From positions 124,001 through 188,000 of the forward strand of contig CAWBZS010000004.1 of NCBI GenBank assembly GCA_963793335.1: DNA of 64,000 nucleotides. Reading direction: 5' to 3'. Shown here piece by piece: positions 16,806 through 25,603 of this stretch (positions are counted from its first letter, which is position 1; every line of letters begins with the position of its first letter). The notes beneath the pieces are model-generated. The model was not told the DNA's origin, made no database searches, and worked only from the letters and a program-made list of their open reading frames with translations. The position numbers were made by a program, and so were the translations under genes. This stretch comes from Sva-07 sp963793335 (lineage in GTDB: Bacteria; Actinomycetota; Acidimicrobiia; Acidimicrobiales; Ilumatobacteraceae).

Positions 16806-17138
16806 ATGCCAACGCGGCCGGTCGTCGAGACGCCCCCAGCGGTGCCGGCTGTGGGCGATGGGGGGTGGACGTTTCTCACCAATCACAGCCATGTCCTCAT
16901 CTGTCTGGCACGCGATCCGAAGCTGCGGCTGCGAGACCTCGCCGAGCAGGTGGGCATCACGGAGCGAGCGGTCCAGGGCATCGTGAAAGATCTGGAATCG
17001 GCCGGCTGCCTCACGATTCACCGTGAGGGTCGCCGGAATCGCTACGCCATCGTGTCCGACCGCCCGATGCGGCACCGAGTGGAGGCGCAACACGTCGTTG
17101 GTGATCTCCTCGCCGCGATGGCGCCGTCGGACGACTGA
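16806..17138 (+). CDS. Winged-helix transcriptional regulator
   Basis: This 110-residue protein has one winged helix-turn-helix: 'HVLICLARDPKLRLRDLAEQVGITERAVQGIVKDLESAGCLTIHREGRRNRYAIV', a MarR/ArsR-like recognition helix and wing. A short Pro-rich N-terminus and a C-terminal helix complete it. It is divergent from carbonic anhydrase across an 85-base AT-richer spacer and likely controls that gene, itself, or both. Confidence 0.75.
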   Translation: MPTRPVVETPPAVPAVGDGGWTFLTNHSHVLICLARDPKLRLRDLAEQVGITERAVQGIVKDLESAGCLTIHREGRRNRYAIVSDRPMRHRVEAQHVVGDLLAAMAPSDD

Positions 17139-17167
17139 CCGCACACGACCGGTCGCGGCCGGAGGGG

Positions 17168-18121
17168 TCAGCTCGCCGGCGGTGGTGGCGGTGAGGATGA
17201 TGATGGTGGTGGCGGTGGCGGAGGAGGCGTGGAGCCAGCGTCTGGCGTCGACGGCGGGGGAGGGGGTGGCGGAGGCGGCGTTGCTGATGCGGCCGGTGCT
17301 TCGAGCGGCGAGCCGGCTGCTGCCTCGGGTGCGTCGCTCGGGCGCTTGGATCGCTTGACCAGCAGGAAGGCGACGATCGCAGCGGCGATGACCAGCGCGA
17401 TGACGATCAGGATGATCAGCGTCGACGAGCCGCCGCTGTCGCCAGGCGTCCACTGCGCGGACATGGTGGCGTCACCGTCGACGACGAACTCGGCGTCGGG
17501 CGTGACCACCCAGGTCGCTGTCGCTCCGTCGGTGGAGGTTGCGTTGTTGTCCCCGAGCGAGCCAGGGGCGGTGACCACGAAGCGGATGGTGAAGAGATCG
17601 TCGAGTTCGAGGCCGAGGAGTGCGACGATCTCCGCCGAGCCGTCGTCGCCGGTGCCGGTGAGCTCGTCGACGCCTTCGAGCACGGCGTCGAAGCTGGTTC
17701 CGTCCGCATCCTGCTCGATCGAGAAGCTTGATGTGTCGTCGCCGAGCGAACTGATTTCTTCGATGGGGACACCGCTGACGGTGCACCCCACTCCGACCTG
17801 ACCGTCGTCGTCGATCTCGCGGGTGCTCACGTCGTAGTCGGTGAGTTCGGAGGTGAGGTCGGCGCACGGGTCGTCGTCGCCGGTGAGTTCCTGGAGCAGT
17901 GCATCGCCGCCGAGCCCGTCGAGGCCACCCGCATCCTCGCCGAGCAGGTCGGCGATCTCACCGAGCTGCTCGGTGTCGATGAGCACGAGGTAGTCGATTT
18001 CAGCTGTTGCGTCGTCGTTGATCGTGAACGTCGCTTCGATGCTGAAACAGCCAGCCAGCAGCGCGGTGGTGGCAACGAGTGCAAGCACGGACAGAAGCGG
18101 TCGGCGGGTTCCGTTGAGCAT
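17168..18121 (-). CDS. LppM-like lipoprotein with C-terminal transmembrane and polyproline tail
   Basis: This 317-residue protein has an N-terminal signal and the lipobox LAGC, then a domain ('FSIEATFTINDDATAEIDYLVLIDTEQLGEI') like the mycobacterial LppM/DUF3153 family, extending to about residue 225. A transmembrane helix 'TLIILIVIALVIAAAIVAFLLV' and basic stop-transfer 'KRSKRP' follow. The last 50 residues are almost only Pro, Ser and Ala and would lie in the cytosol. In mycobacteria LppM is a surface lipoprotein affecting host interaction; the role here is unknown. Confidence 0.75.
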   Translation of the reverse strand: MLNGTRRPLLSVLALVATTALLAGCFSIEATFTINDDATAEIDYLVLIDTEQLGEIADLLGEDAGGLDGLGGDALLQELTGDDDPCADLTSELTDYDVSTREIDDDGQVGVGCTVSGVPIEEISSLGDDTSSFSIEQDADGTSFDAVLEGVDELTGTGDDGSAEIVALLGLELDDLFTIRFVVTAPGSLGDNNATSTDGATATWVVTPDAEFVVDGDATMSAQWTPGDSGGSSTLIILIVIALVIAAAIVAFLLVKRSKRPSDAPEAAAGSPLEAPAASATPPPPPPPPPSTPDAGSTPPPPPPPPSSSSPPPPPAS

Positions 18122-18191
18122 CCACAAGACCGTACTCCCCGCTGGTGCTCGACGCCGGCGATCGGTGCGCCCCCGGGCGGGCGGCGCCGGA

Positions 18192-18650
18192 TCAGTCGGT
18201 GGTGATCGGCAACCCGGCGGCGTCCCAGGCGAGGATTCCACCGTCGACGTTCGCCACCGACGCGAATCCGAGCTCGTCGAGCAGGGTCATGGTCTGTCCG
18301 CTGCGGTTGCCGGATTGGCAGTAGAGGACGTACGGCACGTCCGGGTCGAGCGCAGCGAGCTGATCGGCGAAGTCAGGCGAGTAGAAGTCGACGACGATCG
18401 CACCGCCGATGTGCCCGTCGGCGTACTCCTCGTCGGTCCGCACGTCGAGGACCACCAGGTCGTTGGGGGGATCGTCGATGACCGCGGCGGCCTCGTCGGC
18501 CGACACGGTCCGAAGCCCATCCACGGTTGCGGCATCGACCGTGGTGGTCACGTCGTCGGCAGCCTGGTCGGAGGTGTCGTTGCCACCACACGAGGCCACG
18601 CCCAGACTCAATGTGGTGAGGCCGATCACGAGTACGCGACGTGGGGTCAT
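18192..18650 (-). CDS. Rhodanese-domain lipoprotein
   Basis: This 152-residue protein has a signal peptide with lipobox VASC, an acidic spacer, and a single rhodanese domain ('LVVLDVRTDEEYADGHIGGAIVVDFYS') ending in the active-site loop 'YCQSGNRSG', whose Cys carries the persulfide. It would act outside the membrane, relaying sulfane sulfur or sensing thiol redox state. It lies 70 bases upstream of the LppM-like gene on the same strand, so both may be co-transcribed. The start ATG 18650 is chosen for the signal peptide. Confidence 0.83.
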   Translation of the reverse strand: MTPRRVLVIGLTTLSLGVASCGGNDTSDQAADDVTTTVDAATVDGLRTVSADEAAAVIDDPPNDLVVLDVRTDEEYADGHIGGAIVVDFYSPDFADQLAALDPDVPYVLYCQSGNRSGQTMTLLDELGFASVANVDGGILAWDAAGLPITTD

Positions 18651-18728
18651 GCCTCGATGATACCCCGCAGGGTAGATGCGGCAGCCGCAGGTCGCAGGTC
18701 GACTGTCGTCAGGCAACCCCGCTGCTCA

Positions 18729-21632
18729 TCAGGTCTGGCGCCGGCGGCGCCCGATCAGCTTGCGGATCTCCTCGGCCCACAGCACGGCGGATGCGAGGCC
18801 GACGCAGGTGGCCCACTGGGACGCATCGAGTGCTGTTGTCTCGAACGCTCGGTTGAGCGGTGGAGCATGCACGACTGCGACCTGGAGCGCCACGGTCACG
18901 GCGACCGCCGCCCACAGCAGACGATTCTCGAACGGTCGAACGAAGGCGCTCACACGATCCGATCGGGCATTGAAGGCGTTGAAGACCTGTGCCAAGACCA
19001 CGGTGGTGAAGGCCATGGTGCGTGCAGACGTCAGGTCGCCGGAGCCGCCGAGCATGCCACCGGGTAGTTCGAGGTCGAGTGCCACGAGACCGGCGAGTGC
19101 CGTGACCACGCCGATCAGGGCGATCGTGGTCACCATGGCCCGATCGACGATGCGGTCGGTGATTCGGCGGGGTGGCACCTGCATCACGTCCTCCACCGCA
19201 GGGTCGACACCGAGCGCAAGGGCGAGGGCGCTGTCGGTGAGGAGGTTGATCCACAGGATCTGGGTTGCCAGCAACGGCACGATCAACCCGTCGCCGGCCG
19301 TTGCCTCGGTGAGTCCGAGCACGCCGGCGGCGAGCACCCCCACGAACATGAGCAGCACCTCGCCGGTGTTCGACGCGAGGAGATACCGCAGGAACTTGCG
19401 GATGTCCGCGAAGATCTCGCGCCCTTCTCGAACAGCGCGCAGGATCGTGGCGAAGTTGTCGTCGGCGAGGATCATGTCCGCTGCGTCCTTGGACACCTCG
19501 GTGCCGTTGATCCCCATGGCGACACCGATGTCGGCCTGGCGGAGCGCGGGAGCGTCGTTGACGCCATCCCCGGTCATCGCCACGATGCGATCGTCGTGCT
19601 GGAGCGCCTCCACGATACGGAGCTTCTGTTCGGGGGACACCCGTGCGAACACCGATCGCGTGCGGACCGTCGCACGGAACGCATCGTCGTCCTGCGCAGC
19701 GAGTTCGGCCCCCGTGACGCCGATGCTCGGGTCGCTCGCGCTGTCGGTCGCTTCACTGTCGTCGGGCGCCGGCGACTCGATTCCGAGTTCTTCACCGATC
19801 CGGGCGGCGGTTCGTGGATGGTCGCCGGTGATCATGATCACCCGGACGCCCGCTTGCTGCGCCTCGGCGACCGCGTCGACCACTTCGGGTCGCGGCGGGT
19901 CGAGGATGCCGACAATGCCGAGGTGGACGAGGTCGTGCTCGATCGTCTCATCGACGGGTTCGGCGACCGTGTCGAGACGTCGATACGCCACCGCCAGCGT
20001 GCGCAGCGCTGCGTCGGCCAATCCGTCGACCTGGGCGAGGATCGTCGCACGGCGTTCGGGAGTCAACCGGACCACGTCGCCGGCGACGCGCTCGGATGCG
20101 CAACGTCCGAGCAGCACGTCGGGGGCACCCTTGGTGGTCGCAACGAACTCTGCACGATCGTGGGGGTGGTGTTCATCGGCGGCGCTGTTGTCGGCGACGA
20201 CCGCCGTCATCAGCTTGCGTTCCGACGTGAACGGCACCTCGGCGACCCGCTGGAATCGGGCCGTCCGGTCATCGGTGAGGCCGAGTTTGCGTTCTGCCAC
20301 GAGAAACGCCGCCTCGGTGGGATCGCCCAGCACTTCCCAGCCGGCACCCTTGGGACGAAGCATCGCATCGTTGGCCAAGCTGCCCCCTTCGAGCACCAAC
20401 TCGACCTCGCGGCGGAGGTGTTCGTCCACGAGTGGTTCGGCCCCCACCCGTACCTCACCGATCGGTTCGTAGCCGATCCCCGTCACGTCGACCGTCACCG
20501 ACGGTGTCACGACAGCCACGATCGTCATCTCGTTTCGGGTCAGGGTGCCGGTCTTGTCGGTGCAGATCACCGATGCCGAGCCCAGCGTCTCGACGGACGA
20601 CAGCCGCTTGACGATCGCTCGTTCGGTCGCCATTCGCTGCACGCCGAGTGCAAGGACCACCGACAGGATGGCGGGGAGACCTTCGGGCACGGCGGCGACG
20701 GCCAGGGACACCCCGACGAGCAACGCGTCGATCACGTCGGCGACGCCGTCGGTGGGCGATGCAACCAGGACGGCAGCGATCACCACGGCCGCCAGCACGA
20801 TCACGGTCACGCCGAGCACCCGGCTGAGCCACGAGATCTGTCGCTGGAGCGGTGTCTGACTGTCGCCAGCGGCGTCGAGCAGCGACGCGATCCGGCCGAT
20901 CTCGGTCTCCATCGCCGTCGCGGTCACCACGCCTCGGCCGCGACCTCGAACGACGGCCGTCCCGTTGAAGGCCATGTCGTGGCGTTCGCCGAGCGGATGC
21001 TCGGCAGGGACGGGCTCGGGCGACTTCTGCACGGGTGCCGACTCGCCGGTCAGCGCCGCCTCGGCCACCTGCAGCGACGCACTCTCGGCGATTCGGCAGT
21101 CGGCGCCCACCAGGTCACCCTCGGCGAACAAGACCACGTCGCCGACGACGAGCGTGGTGCTGGCGACCGTCTCGACTCGACCACCTCGCAGCACCCGGAC
21201 CTGGCTGCTGGTGAGGTCACGGAGCGAGTCGACTGCCCGTTCGGCCTTGCGCTCCTGCCAGAGCCCGAGCGCGGCATTGGCGAGCACGATGGCGGCAATG
21301 ACGAACGCCTCGATCGGGGCCTCGTCGGCGCCCTCGTACCACCAAGCGGCCAAGGAGATGGCGATCGCCGCGAGCAGCAGCACGACGAGCGGATCAGAGA
21401 ACTGGTCGAGCAGTCGTCGCCACGTCGAGCGCGGCGGCTGTTGTTGCAGTTCGTTCGGGCCGTCGACCGTCAACCGTCGTGTGGCTTCGGCAGCGGTGAG
21501 CCCTGCGTCGAGGTCGGTGTCGAGCGACTCGACGACATCGGACACGCTTGCCGCCCACGGGGTGCCAATGCGGCCCGATCCGGAACTCGACGCGACCGCA
21601 GCGGGCCCGCTGCGTGCAGGTTGGGGGGTCAT
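18729..21632 (-). CDS. P2-type cation-transporting ATPase (CtpF/PacL-like)
   Basis: This is a full-length 967-residue P-type ATPase. The actuator motif TGES is at 195-198, 'PEGLP' at 316-320 in M4, the phosphorylation site DKTGTLT at 359-365 (Asp359), and the hinge 'MTGDGVNDAPALRQADIGVAMG' in the P domain. M5-M6 residues and the C-terminal cation-ATPase helices are present. PEGLP and overall size indicate the calcium/P2A-like branch (relatives: PacL, mycobacterial CtpF). It likely exports Ca2+ or another divalent ion. Its position beside stress proteins and a DosR-like pair recalls the mycobacterial dormancy regulon, where ctpF belongs. Confidence 0.92.
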   Translation of the reverse strand: MTPQPARSGPAAVASSSGSGRIGTPWAASVSDVVESLDTDLDAGLTAAEATRRLTVDGPNELQQQPPRSTWRRLLDQFSDPLVVLLLAAIAISLAAWWYEGADEAPIEAFVIAAIVLANAALGLWQERKAERAVDSLRDLTSSQVRVLRGGRVETVASTTLVVGDVVLFAEGDLVGADCRIAESASLQVAEAALTGESAPVQKSPEPVPAEHPLGERHDMAFNGTAVVRGRGRGVVTATAMETEIGRIASLLDAAGDSQTPLQRQISWLSRVLGVTVIVLAAVVIAAVLVASPTDGVADVIDALLVGVSLAVAAVPEGLPAILSVVLALGVQRMATERAIVKRLSSVETLGSASVICTDKTGTLTRNEMTIVAVVTPSVTVDVTGIGYEPIGEVRVGAEPLVDEHLRREVELVLEGGSLANDAMLRPKGAGWEVLGDPTEAAFLVAERKLGLTDDRTARFQRVAEVPFTSERKLMTAVVADNSAADEHHPHDRAEFVATTKGAPDVLLGRCASERVAGDVVRLTPERRATILAQVDGLADAALRTLAVAYRRLDTVAEPVDETIEHDLVHLGIVGILDPPRPEVVDAVAEAQQAGVRVIMITGDHPRTAARIGEELGIESPAPDDSEATDSASDPSIGVTGAELAAQDDDAFRATVRTRSVFARVSPEQKLRIVEALQHDDRIVAMTGDGVNDAPALRQADIGVAMGINGTEVSKDAADMILADDNFATILRAVREGREIFADIRKFLRYLLASNTGEVLLMFVGVLAAGVLGLTEATAGDGLIVPLLATQILWINLLTDSALALALGVDPAVEDVMQVPPRRITDRIVDRAMVTTIALIGVVTALAGLVALDLELPGGMLGGSGDLTSARTMAFTTVVLAQVFNAFNARSDRVSAFVRPFENRLLWAAVAVTVALQVAVVHAPPLNRAFETTALDASQWATCVGLASAVLWAEEIRKLIGRRRRQT

Positions 21633-21757
21633 CGCCGCTCCACTTCACGCGTGACATCGGTGCCTGGACAGCCCCATCGTGCATGGGCGCTCCGGTTGGG
21701 GCAAGAGCAGAAGGTCAGGTCGACCGCTCGACGATCGCAGGGGCGAGCGCAGTCGCA

Positions 21758-21770
21758 TGACCTTTGGCCC
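21758..21770. promoter_or_regulatory. Candidate DosR-like site 1 (TGACCTTTGGCCC)
   Basis: On the minus strand this reads GGGCCAAAGGTCA, matching 25528-25540 and 27005-27017. It lies between the ATPase gene and the first universal stress gene, 117 bases before the latter. Confidence 0.55.
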
Positions 21771-21886
21771 TCCTCAACGGAGCCGATCCTCGGTTTGATG
21801 ATCAGACACTGCATGCAGCGGCGCCGACCCTGATGGTCGGTGAGGGCGCCACCCGACGACGTCGAGTGGCCGAGGGAGGTTCCCAG

Positions 21887-22801
21887 ATGGTGATGATCGA
21901 GAAGGAGCAGCTGATGCGTCACACGTCGGGCCACGATGGTCGTTGGGTCGTCGGCATCGATGGGTCCGAGTGCGCAACCAACGCGCTCGACTGGGCAGCA
22001 GCGAACGCGCCGGGTCGTGTGAGCGCGATCGAGCTGGTCACCGCGTGGCAGACACCCGTGATCGGTGCATCAACCCTGCCGACCCCCGACACGAGCGCCG
22101 CCGAGGACGAGACGTTCCACGACCGTGCCGCGCACAGCGTCACCGCGCTTGCGGCGGATCTCGGTGAGCGCATCGACGTGCCCGTGACGGCCTCGGTGGG
22201 CCACGGCGGTCCGGCCGAGGTGTTGCTCGAGGCCTCCAGCGACGCATCGGTCCTGGTGATCGGCAGTCGGGGTCGAGGCGGATTTGCCCGGCTCCTGCTC
22301 GGCTCGACCAGTACCCAGTGCGCCACACACGCCGCTGTCCCCACGATCGTGGTTCCCGCGGATTCGGACGCCACGTCCGTCGAGACGGTGCTCGTCGGCT
22401 TCGACGGCTCGCCGAACTCGATGCTCGCACTGCGATGGGCGATCGAGTTCGCCCTGCCGGACACCACCGTCGTGGTGGCGTGGGTGTGGGACGCAACACC
22501 GCTGGCTGTCGGAGCCGACGCCTTCTTCTTCCCGGACGCGAGTGACCTTGCCGCCGAGCGCTTCCATCACCTGGTCGGTCAGGTCGAGGCCGAGGTCCAC
22601 CGTGACGACATCTCGGTCGTGCGGGAGTTCGTCCGTGGATCCGCACGAAACGTGCTCGCCGATCATGCCGACGCAGCCGACCTCGTGGTGGTGGGCGCCC
22701 GTGGTCACGGAGCGGTGGGCGCAGCGTTGCTCGGCTCGGTTTCGACGTGGCTCCTCCACCACGTCCACCGTCCGATCGCCGTGATCCCGATGCCTGCGTG
22801 A
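21887..22801 (+). CDS. Tandem-domain universal stress protein
   Basis: This 304-residue protein contains two UspA domains. The first has 'WVVGIDGSECATNALDWAAAN' and the ATP-loop 'IGSRGRGGFARLLLGST'; the second has 'VLVGFDGSPNSMLALRWAIE' and 'VVGARGHGAVGAALLGSVS'. Both loops follow the GxxG-N9-G(S/T) ATP-binding pattern, as in mycobacterial Rv2623. It probably senses ATP and slows growth under energy stress. GAGGGAGG supports ATG 21887; ATG 21914 with GAAGGAG is an equally good alternative. A DosR-like motif lies upstream. Confidence 0.88.
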   Translation: MVMIEKEQLMRHTSGHDGRWVVGIDGSECATNALDWAAANAPGRVSAIELVTAWQTPVIGASTLPTPDTSAAEDETFHDRAAHSVTALAADLGERIDVPVTASVGHGGPAEVLLEASSDASVLVIGSRGRGGFARLLLGSTSTQCATHAAVPTIVVPADSDATSVETVLVGFDGSPNSMLALRWAIEFALPDTTVVVAWVWDATPLAVGADAFFFPDASDLAAERFHHLVGQVEAEVHRDDISVVREFVRGSARNVLADHADAADLVVVGARGHGAVGAALLGSVSTWLLHHVHRPIAVIPMPA

Positions 22802-22890
22802 GGTCAACCGGACCGCTCGCCGCCGACCGGGCCGGGGAGCGAGCCGTCGAGAACACCACCTGATCGTCGCCGGTGAGCGACAATGGCACG

Positions 22891-23538
22891 ATGATCAACG
22901 TCTTTCTGCTCGACGACCACGAAGTGGTGCGTCGAGGCATCGCTGCCGCCCTCGAAGCCGAGGACGATCTCACGGTCGTCGGAGAAGCAGGAACCGCCGT
23001 CGATGCGTTGGTCGGCATTGGTGAGACCTCGCCCGACGTGGCGGTGCTCGACGTTCGTCTCGGCGACAGCGGGCGCAACGGCATCGACGTGTGTCGGCAG
23101 ATCACCGCTGAGTTTCCCGAGGTGAAGGTGCTGATCCTCACCTCGTTCGACAGCGATCGAGCGATCGTTGATGCGGGTCTCGCGGGCGCGTCGGGCTTCA
23201 TCTTGAAGCAGATCAGGAGCAACGAACTGGTCGAGACGATTCGTGGCGTCGCGGCGGGGCGTCGCTATCTCGACGACGCGGAAGTGCGTCTGGCGAGTCG
23301 TCGGTTGCGCGATGGTGAGGAGGGCCACCTCGAGGACCTCACCCCTCAGGAGCGTCGAATCTTCGACCTGATCGGGGAGGGGTGCACCAATCGTCAAATC
23401 GCGCAGGACATGTATCTCGCCGAGAAGACGGTGAAGAACTACGTCTCGAACCTGCTTGCCAAGCTCGGGATGTCCCGGCGCACCGAGGCTGCAGCGTTGG
23501 CCGCTCGGCTCGTCGAGCGTCGTCGCAACGAGATGTGA
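22891..23538 (+). CDS. NarL/DosR-family response regulator
   Basis: This 215-residue protein has a receiver domain with acidic pocket Asp8/Asp9 and phosphoacceptor Asp54 ('DVAVLDVRLGD'), followed by a LuxR-type helix-turn-helix ('LTPQERRIFDLIGEGCTNRQIAQDMYLAEKTVKNYVSNLLAKLGMSRRTEAA'). The spacing and the 'GASGFILKQI' strand closely follow DosR/DevR of mycobacteria, the hypoxia/NO dormancy regulator. The sensor kinase gene is convergent, 32 bases away. It is the best candidate to bind the GGGCC-N3-GGTCA sites nearby. Confidence 0.88.
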   Translation: MINVFLLDDHEVVRRGIAAALEAEDDLTVVGEAGTAVDALVGIGETSPDVAVLDVRLGDSGRNGIDVCRQITAEFPEVKVLILTSFDSDRAIVDAGLAGASGFILKQIRSNELVETIRGVAAGRRYLDDAEVRLASRRLRDGEEGHLEDLTPQERRIFDLIGEGCTNRQIAQDMYLAEKTVKNYVSNLLAKLGMSRRTEAAALAARLVERRRNEM

Positions 23539-23570
23539 ATCGGCCGTCGCTGTGCTGCACCGCGCTGGGT

Positions 23571-24545
23571 TCAGACCGGTACGTGCCAGTGCAGTTCGGT
23601 GCCGCCCGGTTGATTCGGGCCGATGCTGCACGAGCCTCCGAGCTCGGCGGCACGCCACATCATGTTCGACAGACCGCCCGACCGTTTCGGCTCGTTGGGG
23701 AGGCCGACACCGTCGTCGACGATCGTGAGCGACAACCGGTCGCCGGCGTGCTCGACGCGAACCTCGGCCGACGTGGCGTTGGCGTGGCGCACCACGTTGG
23801 ACACGCCCTCGGTGACGGTGGCGATCAGCTGATCGGCGATGAAGGTGGGGAGATCGTCGAGCTCGCCCGAGAGACGCACGACCGGCTCGAACCCGAGGTG
23901 CCGCGCCCGTTCGTGGATCAGTTCGGTGAGCTGTGCGGACACACTTCGCCGTTCGCCGTGTTGGCCGAGCTGGAAGATCGCACCCCGGAGTTCTCGGATG
24001 GTGTCGTCGAGTTCGTTGATGGTGCTGGCGATGCGGTCGGCGACCAGTGCGGGTTGTGCGGCGCCCTGCACTGCTTGGAGATTCATGCCGGCGGCGAAGA
24101 TTCGCTGAATGACCATGTCGTGGAGGTCGCGTGCGATGCGTTCGCGATCCTGCAGCATCGCCATCTGTGATGCGGTCTGGTGACGTTCGCTGACGTCACG
24201 GACGGTGGCGATGGTGAACTGCTCGTCGTCGACCGTGCACGGGCTGAGGCTGACCTCGACGGGGAAGGTCGCTCCGGACGAGTGCTGAGCGGACAGCTCC
24301 AGGCCGGTCCCCATCGGCCTCGACGAGGGGCTTGCTGCGAATTCTCGTCGTCGATTGGGATGCGATTGGCGGTTCTCGATCGGCACGAGGTCGTCGACGC
24401 TGGAGTCGAGCATGTCCTCGACCGTGCGCCCGAACAACGATGCTGCGGCCGGGTTGGCGAGGCGGATCGTGCCGGAGGCGTCCACGAGCAGCAGGCCGTC
24501 GGGGCTGGAGTCGATCAGTACTCCTGCGATTGCTGCTTGGTACAC
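23571..24545 (-). CDS. PAS-domain sensor histidine kinase (DosS-like)
   Basis: This kinase of about 324 residues has an N-terminal PAS domain ('LIDSSPDGLLLVDASGTIRLANPAAASLFGRT'), a HisKA_3 dimerisation helix with the phosphoacceptor in 'RERIARDLHDMVIQRIF', and an HATPase domain with 'EGVSNVVRHANAT' and 'DDGVGLP'. DosS has two GAF domains, but here there is only one PAS and no transmembrane segment, so the signal is cytosolic. It pairs with the convergent response regulator. The start is uncertain: GTG 24545 avoids overlap with the upstream stress gene, while TTG 24605 would add 20 residues. Confidence 0.85.
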   Translation of the reverse strand: MYQAAIAGVLIDSSPDGLLLVDASGTIRLANPAAASLFGRTVEDMLDSSVDDLVPIENRQSHPNRRREFAASPSSRPMGTGLELSAQHSSGATFPVEVSLSPCTVDDEQFTIATVRDVSERHQTASQMAMLQDRERIARDLHDMVIQRIFAAGMNLQAVQGAAQPALVADRIASTINELDDTIRELRGAIFQLGQHGERRSVSAQLTELIHERARHLGFEPVVRLSGELDDLPTFIADQLIATVTEGVSNVVRHANATSAEVRVEHAGDRLSLTIVDDGVGLPNEPKRSGGLSNMMWRAAELGGSCSIGPNQPGGTELHWHVPV

Positions 24546-24556
24546 GCTGGTGGATG

Positions 24557-25372
24557 CTATTGCTCCTGGCGGAGATGCGGGGGACGAACCAGCAGAACTG
24601 GGCAATGTGCATGGCGCACGATCGCCGCAGCGGTGCTCCCGATGACGAACCGCGACATGCCGGTGCGTCCCCGGGTGCTGGCCACGATCATCGACGCGTG
24701 CAGTGATGTCGAGAAGTCTGCGACCTCGTCGTGAACGTGTTCGCCGTGCAGCACCTCGAACTGCACCGGGTGTTGGGAGTTCTTGGTCAACTGTCGGGCG
24801 AGACGGGCCAGGTGGGCAGACTCGCTGACGTCACCTGCTGGGCCATTGCCCGGCTCCGCGACCTCCACGATCCAGGGCTCGGCCCCCAGTTCGATCCCCC
24901 ACGCTGCTGCCAGGGGCAGCACCGACTCCGAGGCGGCGGAGCCGTCGACGGTCACGATGATGGGGCCCGAGAACTCGGCTGCCTCGACGCGTGGTCCAAC
25001 GACCAGGACCGGGCCGAAAATCCGCTCGAGCAACTCTTCGGTGACGCTGCCCAGCAGCGCCGCGGAACGTCCGCGACCGTGCGAGGCGAGCACGACGATC
25101 GCCTCTGGGTGCTCGAGCACCTCGTTGCCGATCGCCTCGGCCACACTCTCGCCGGCGATGCGGACACCCGTGGTGACGGCCACCCCCGTGGTGTCGTGTT
25201 GCTCGATGCGCTCCGCCAGGCGGGTGGTGGCACCGTCGGTGTCATGATGGTCGAACACCACCTCGATGACGTCGATCGTGGCATCACCGCGCCGCGCCAA
25301 TGCCACTGCGACGTCGACCGCTCGCCACGCGGCATCGGATCCGTCGACAGGAACGATCAGGTGCTGGACCAT
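24557..25372 (-). CDS. Tandem-domain universal stress protein
   Basis: This 271-residue protein has two Usp domains: 'LIVPVDGSDAAWRAVDVAVALA' with loop 'LASHGRGRSAALLGSVTEEL', and 'IIVTVDGSAASESVLPLAAAW' with loop 'ASTRGRTGMSRFVIGSTAA'. Both keep the nucleotide-binding glycines. It immediately precedes the histidine kinase (11 bases between), suggesting co-transcription of sensor and stress protein. A perfect GGACC-N4-GGTCC palindrome lies 19 bases upstream of the start and may be a variant regulator site. Confidence 0.87.
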   Translation of the reverse strand: MVQHLIVPVDGSDAAWRAVDVAVALARRGDATIDVIEVVFDHHDTDGATTRLAERIEQHDTTGVAVTTGVRIAGESVAEAIGNEVLEHPEAIVVLASHGRGRSAALLGSVTEELLERIFGPVLVVGPRVEAAEFSGPIIVTVDGSAASESVLPLAAAWGIELGAEPWIVEVAEPGNGPAGDVSESAHLARLARQLTKNSQHPVQFEVLHGEHVHDEVADFSTSLHASMIVASTRGRTGMSRFVIGSTAAAIVRHAHCPVLLVRPPHLRQEQ

Positions 25373-25390
25373 TGGGACTCCTTGGGTAGC

Positions 25391-25404
25391 GGACCGGTGG
25401 GTCC
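25391..25404. promoter_or_regulatory. Palindrome GGACC-N4-GGTCC upstream of usp
   Basis: This perfect 5-base-arm palindrome with a 4-base spacer is 19 bases upstream of the leftward stress gene. Its geometry equals the GGGAC-N4-GTCCC core of mycobacterial DosR boxes. Regulation by the neighbouring response regulator is inferred. Confidence 0.45.
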
Positions 25405-25527
25405 ATTGACAGAGTTCGGTGCCCGCGGGCTCGACGATTCATTGCTGCGACGTTGGCAACGTCGTAGCTCCGTCTCCGCGGCGCCCCCTCCGACTTGATC
25501 TTGACCCGATGTCACCCGAAACGACAA

Positions 25528-25540
25528 GGGCCCAAGGTCA
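25528..25540. promoter_or_regulatory. Candidate DosR-like site 2 (GGGCCCAAGGTCA)
   Basis: This shares GGGCC-N3-GGTCA with sites 21758-21770 and 27005-27017. It lies 64 bases before the start of the rightward stress gene at 25604. A second AGGGCCCTTGG follows at 25560-25570, so the region can also fold as a GC-rich hairpin. Confidence 0.55.
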
Positions 25541-25603
25541 CGGGGCCCGACCGTCTGGCAGGGCCCTTGGCGCTCCGCGCCCGCGCCCGCGATACTCGTG
25601 GTC

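Noticed and set aside
17168..17300. Apparent simple-sequence repeat (GGCGGT-like units)
   Set aside because: It is the codon pattern of the polyproline/serine tail of the LppM-like protein, not an independent repeat.
19596..21833. 745-residue plus-strand frame across the P-type ATPase gene
   Set aside because: It is a shadow of the ATPase, whose motifs are complete on the minus strand.
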